Part shown: positions 30,871 through 32,280 of the stretch, piece by piece | How positions within the stretch are numbered: the stretch's first letter is position 1 | Layout: each line of letters starts with the position of its first letter | DNA from: Fidelibacterota bacterium | GTDB lineage: Bacteria > Pseudomonadota > Alphaproteobacteria > Rhodospirillales > Rhodospirillaceae | Assembly (NCBI GenBank): GCA_947481595.1 | Contig: CANKHC010000012.1 | Coordinates: 1-32,280 of the forward strand | Length of the DNA: 32,280 bases | Direction of reading: 5' to 3' | Position numbers and translations under genes: made by a program | The notes under the pieces: model-generated | Databases searched by the model: none | What the model was told of the DNA's origin: nothing | Seen by the model: only the letters and a program-made list of their open reading frames with translations

Positions 30871-32280
30871 ATGCCACGGATTGCTTCGCGCGCGCTTGCC
30901 ATTGGTTTTTCACTGAGCTTGGCCTCCAGCGTGGGCACAGCCCTCGCCCAGCCCGCGCCACAGGCGCCACCGCCCAATCCCAACATTGTCCGCCCCGGCG
31001 AGTTCGTGATTGATCCGCCGACGCTGGAGAACCTCGGTTTCGAATGGTTCATCGAAGGCGATGCCAATCGCAATTCCGTGGTGGAAGTCTCCTATCGCAA
31101 GCAGGGAGCGAAGGATTGGAAAGCCGGCTTGCCGATGCTGCGCGCCGGCGGCGAGCGCATCACCAATTCCGACCAGTTGGACGTGATCGTGCCGCCGATG
31201 TTCGCCGGCAGCATTCTCGACCTGGAGCCGGACACCGCCTATGAGACGCGCTTCACGATGAAGGACCCTGATGGGCTCAACGCTGAGACCAGGACCATGA
31301 CCGTGCGCACTCGCCCCGAACCGATGCCGTATCCGGGCGGGCGCGTGTTCCACGTCTATCCGCACGGGTTCAAAGGCGCGAAGCTGGAGCCTTCGTTCGA
31401 AGGCCTAATGTGCGCCTATAACTTCACCTGCGCCGGCACCGACTGGGCGACCGCAGGCCGCCCGCGGGTACGCGCAGGCGACACCATCCTCGTGCATGCC
31501 GGCCTCTACAAGTACAACCGGCTTGAGTACACCAACAACCCGGCCGTCAACCGGACCGTGCCGCAGGACGGCACCTATTACCTGACCGCCGACGGCACGG
31601 CGGAGATGCCGATCGCGATCAAGGCCGCCGGCGACGGCGAAGTGATCTTCGACGGCGCGATGAACGGCGTGCTCTTCAACGTGCAGGCCGCCGACTACAA
31701 TTACTTCGAAGGCATCACTTTCCGTAACTCCGACGTCGCCATCCTGGCCGGCATCCAGTTTATCGCCGGATCCAAAGGCCTGACGGTCAAGCGTTCCAAG
31801 TTCGAGAACGTCGGCGAAGGGGTTTGGACCAACTACTCCGGTTCGAGCAACTTCTACATCGCGGACAACTATTTCTACGGCCGCAACGATCCCAAACACA
31901 TGATCGGATGGTTCCAGCCCGACCTCTGGAGCCGCTTTGATAAAGTCGACGGTCAGGTCTTCCCGCCGGTGATGGGCTCATACGTGGCGGTAAAGGTTTA
32001 TGGGCCGGGCCACGTGATCGCCTATAACCACGTCGAGAACTTCCACGACGGCATCGACATCGAGACTTATGGTAACCCTGACGGCTCGGTAGCCGGCGCG
32101 GCGGGCCAGGTCGCGGGCGCGAAATATCCGACGCAGGAATATTGGGACCGCCGTCCGGTCGCCATCGACTTCCTCAATAACTACATCAGCGCCAGTCACG
32201 ACAACCCGATCGAAGCCGACGGCGGGATGCACAACATTCGTATTATGAGAAATATGCTGATCAACCATCCGTCGCATGCG
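30871..32280 (+). CDS. Secreted right-handed beta-helix protein, C-terminus cut by window end
   Basis: The first 470 codons of an exported protein. A signal peptide (IASRALAIGFSLSLASSVG, cleavage near ALAQ) is followed by a fibronectin-III-like stretch ending EPDTAYETRFTMKDPDG and a short linker, then repeated beta-helix coils with typical asparagine ladders (DYNYFEGITFRNSD, LTVKRSKFENVGEG, FYIADNYFYGRND, HVIAYNHVENFHDGIDIE, IRIMRNMLINHPSHA). This fold is shared by polysaccharide lyases, mannuronan epimerases and adhesins; no catalytic Lys/Arg set can be judged from the partial protein. GGGGGG lies 9 bases before the ATG. A role in polysaccharide breakdown or binding is likely but unspecified. 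Confidence 0.9.
   Translation, partial: MPRIASRALAIGFSLSLASSVGTALAQPAPQAPPPNPNIVRPGEFVIDPPTLENLGFEWFIEGDANRNSVVEVSYRKQGAKDWKAGLPMLRAGGERITNSDQLDVIVPPMFAGSILDLEPDTAYETRFTMKDPDGLNAETRTMTVRTRPEPMPYPGGRVFHVYPHGFKGAKLEPSFEGLMCAYNFTCAGTDWATAGRPRVRAGDTILVHAGLYKYNRLEYTNNPAVNRTVPQDGTYYLTADGTAEMPIAIKAAGDGEVIFDGAMNGVLFNVQAADYNYFEGITFRNSDVAILAGIQFIAGSKGLTVKRSKFENVGEGVWTNYSGSSNFYIADNYFYGRNDPKHMIGWFQPDLWSRFDKVDGQVFPPVMGSYVAVKVYGPGHVIAYNHVENFHDGIDIETYGNPDGSVAGAAGQVAGAKYPTQEYWDRRPVAIDFLNNYISASHDNPIEADGGMHNIRIMRNMLINHPSHA

Overview
The window reads as chromosomal DNA of a GC-rich, TonB-receptor-rich alphaproteobacterium. The support is three outer-membrane TonB-dependent receptors, a bacterial Ku, an EcfG-like ECF sigma factor, and several sites matching the alphaproteobacterial general-stress promoter (GGAAC-N16/17-CGTT). 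The genus cannot be named from the sequence alone. I see no rRNA, tRNA, CRISPR array, insertion sequence or phage gene, and no gap without a gene exceeds 300 bases.

Region 1 (1-3523, minus) holds a secreted tannase/feruloyl-esterase-like protein, a good intrinsic terminator, and a TonB receptor cut by the window start. Region 2 (3634-6286) is a compact stress block. Two small proteins on the minus strand diverge from an isoaspartyl peptidase, Ku and a small ribbon-helix-helix-like protein on the plus strand, with EcfG-type promoter matches between and inside the units. Region 3 (6300-12593, minus) carries an AhpD-like protein, a CaiB/BaiF CoA-transferase, a large TonB receptor, a secreted lectin-like protein and a nitroreductase. 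Region 4 (12848-15025) has an ECF sigma gene interrupted by one in-frame amber codon, a convergent 64-aa gene with a perfect EcfG-type promoter, an SDR and a DHFR-like protein. Region 5 (15036-18506) has a second receptor of the same family as the one at the window start, an Lrp/AsnC regulator and, divergently, a 2-keto-4-pentenoate hydratase. Tannase, hydratase, CoA-transferase and receptors together fit growth on plant-derived aromatics, but this is inference.

Region 6 (18555-28763) is the most interesting part: a glycan-sugar locus built from two divergent operons plus a convergent glycosyltransferase. The plus operon encodes glucose-1-phosphate cytidylyltransferase, CDP-glucose 4,6-dehydratase, a sugar C-methyltransferase and a PLP aminotransferase that keeps its catalytic lysine. 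The tightly overlapping minus operon encodes a PhyH-type oxygenase, two methyltransferases, a PurN-like formyltransferase, a WbqC-like protein and a CmcI-type methyltransferase/hydroxylase. The inferred product is a CDP-linked, C-methylated 4-amino-4,6-dideoxyhexose, probably N-formylated and O-methylated, destined for a surface glycan. A striking inverted/direct-repeat cluster sits between the divergent operons.

Region 7 (28774-32280) holds a Tat-exported VOC protein, convergent with an unrecognised secreted protein, and then a divergent secreted beta-helix protein that runs off the window.
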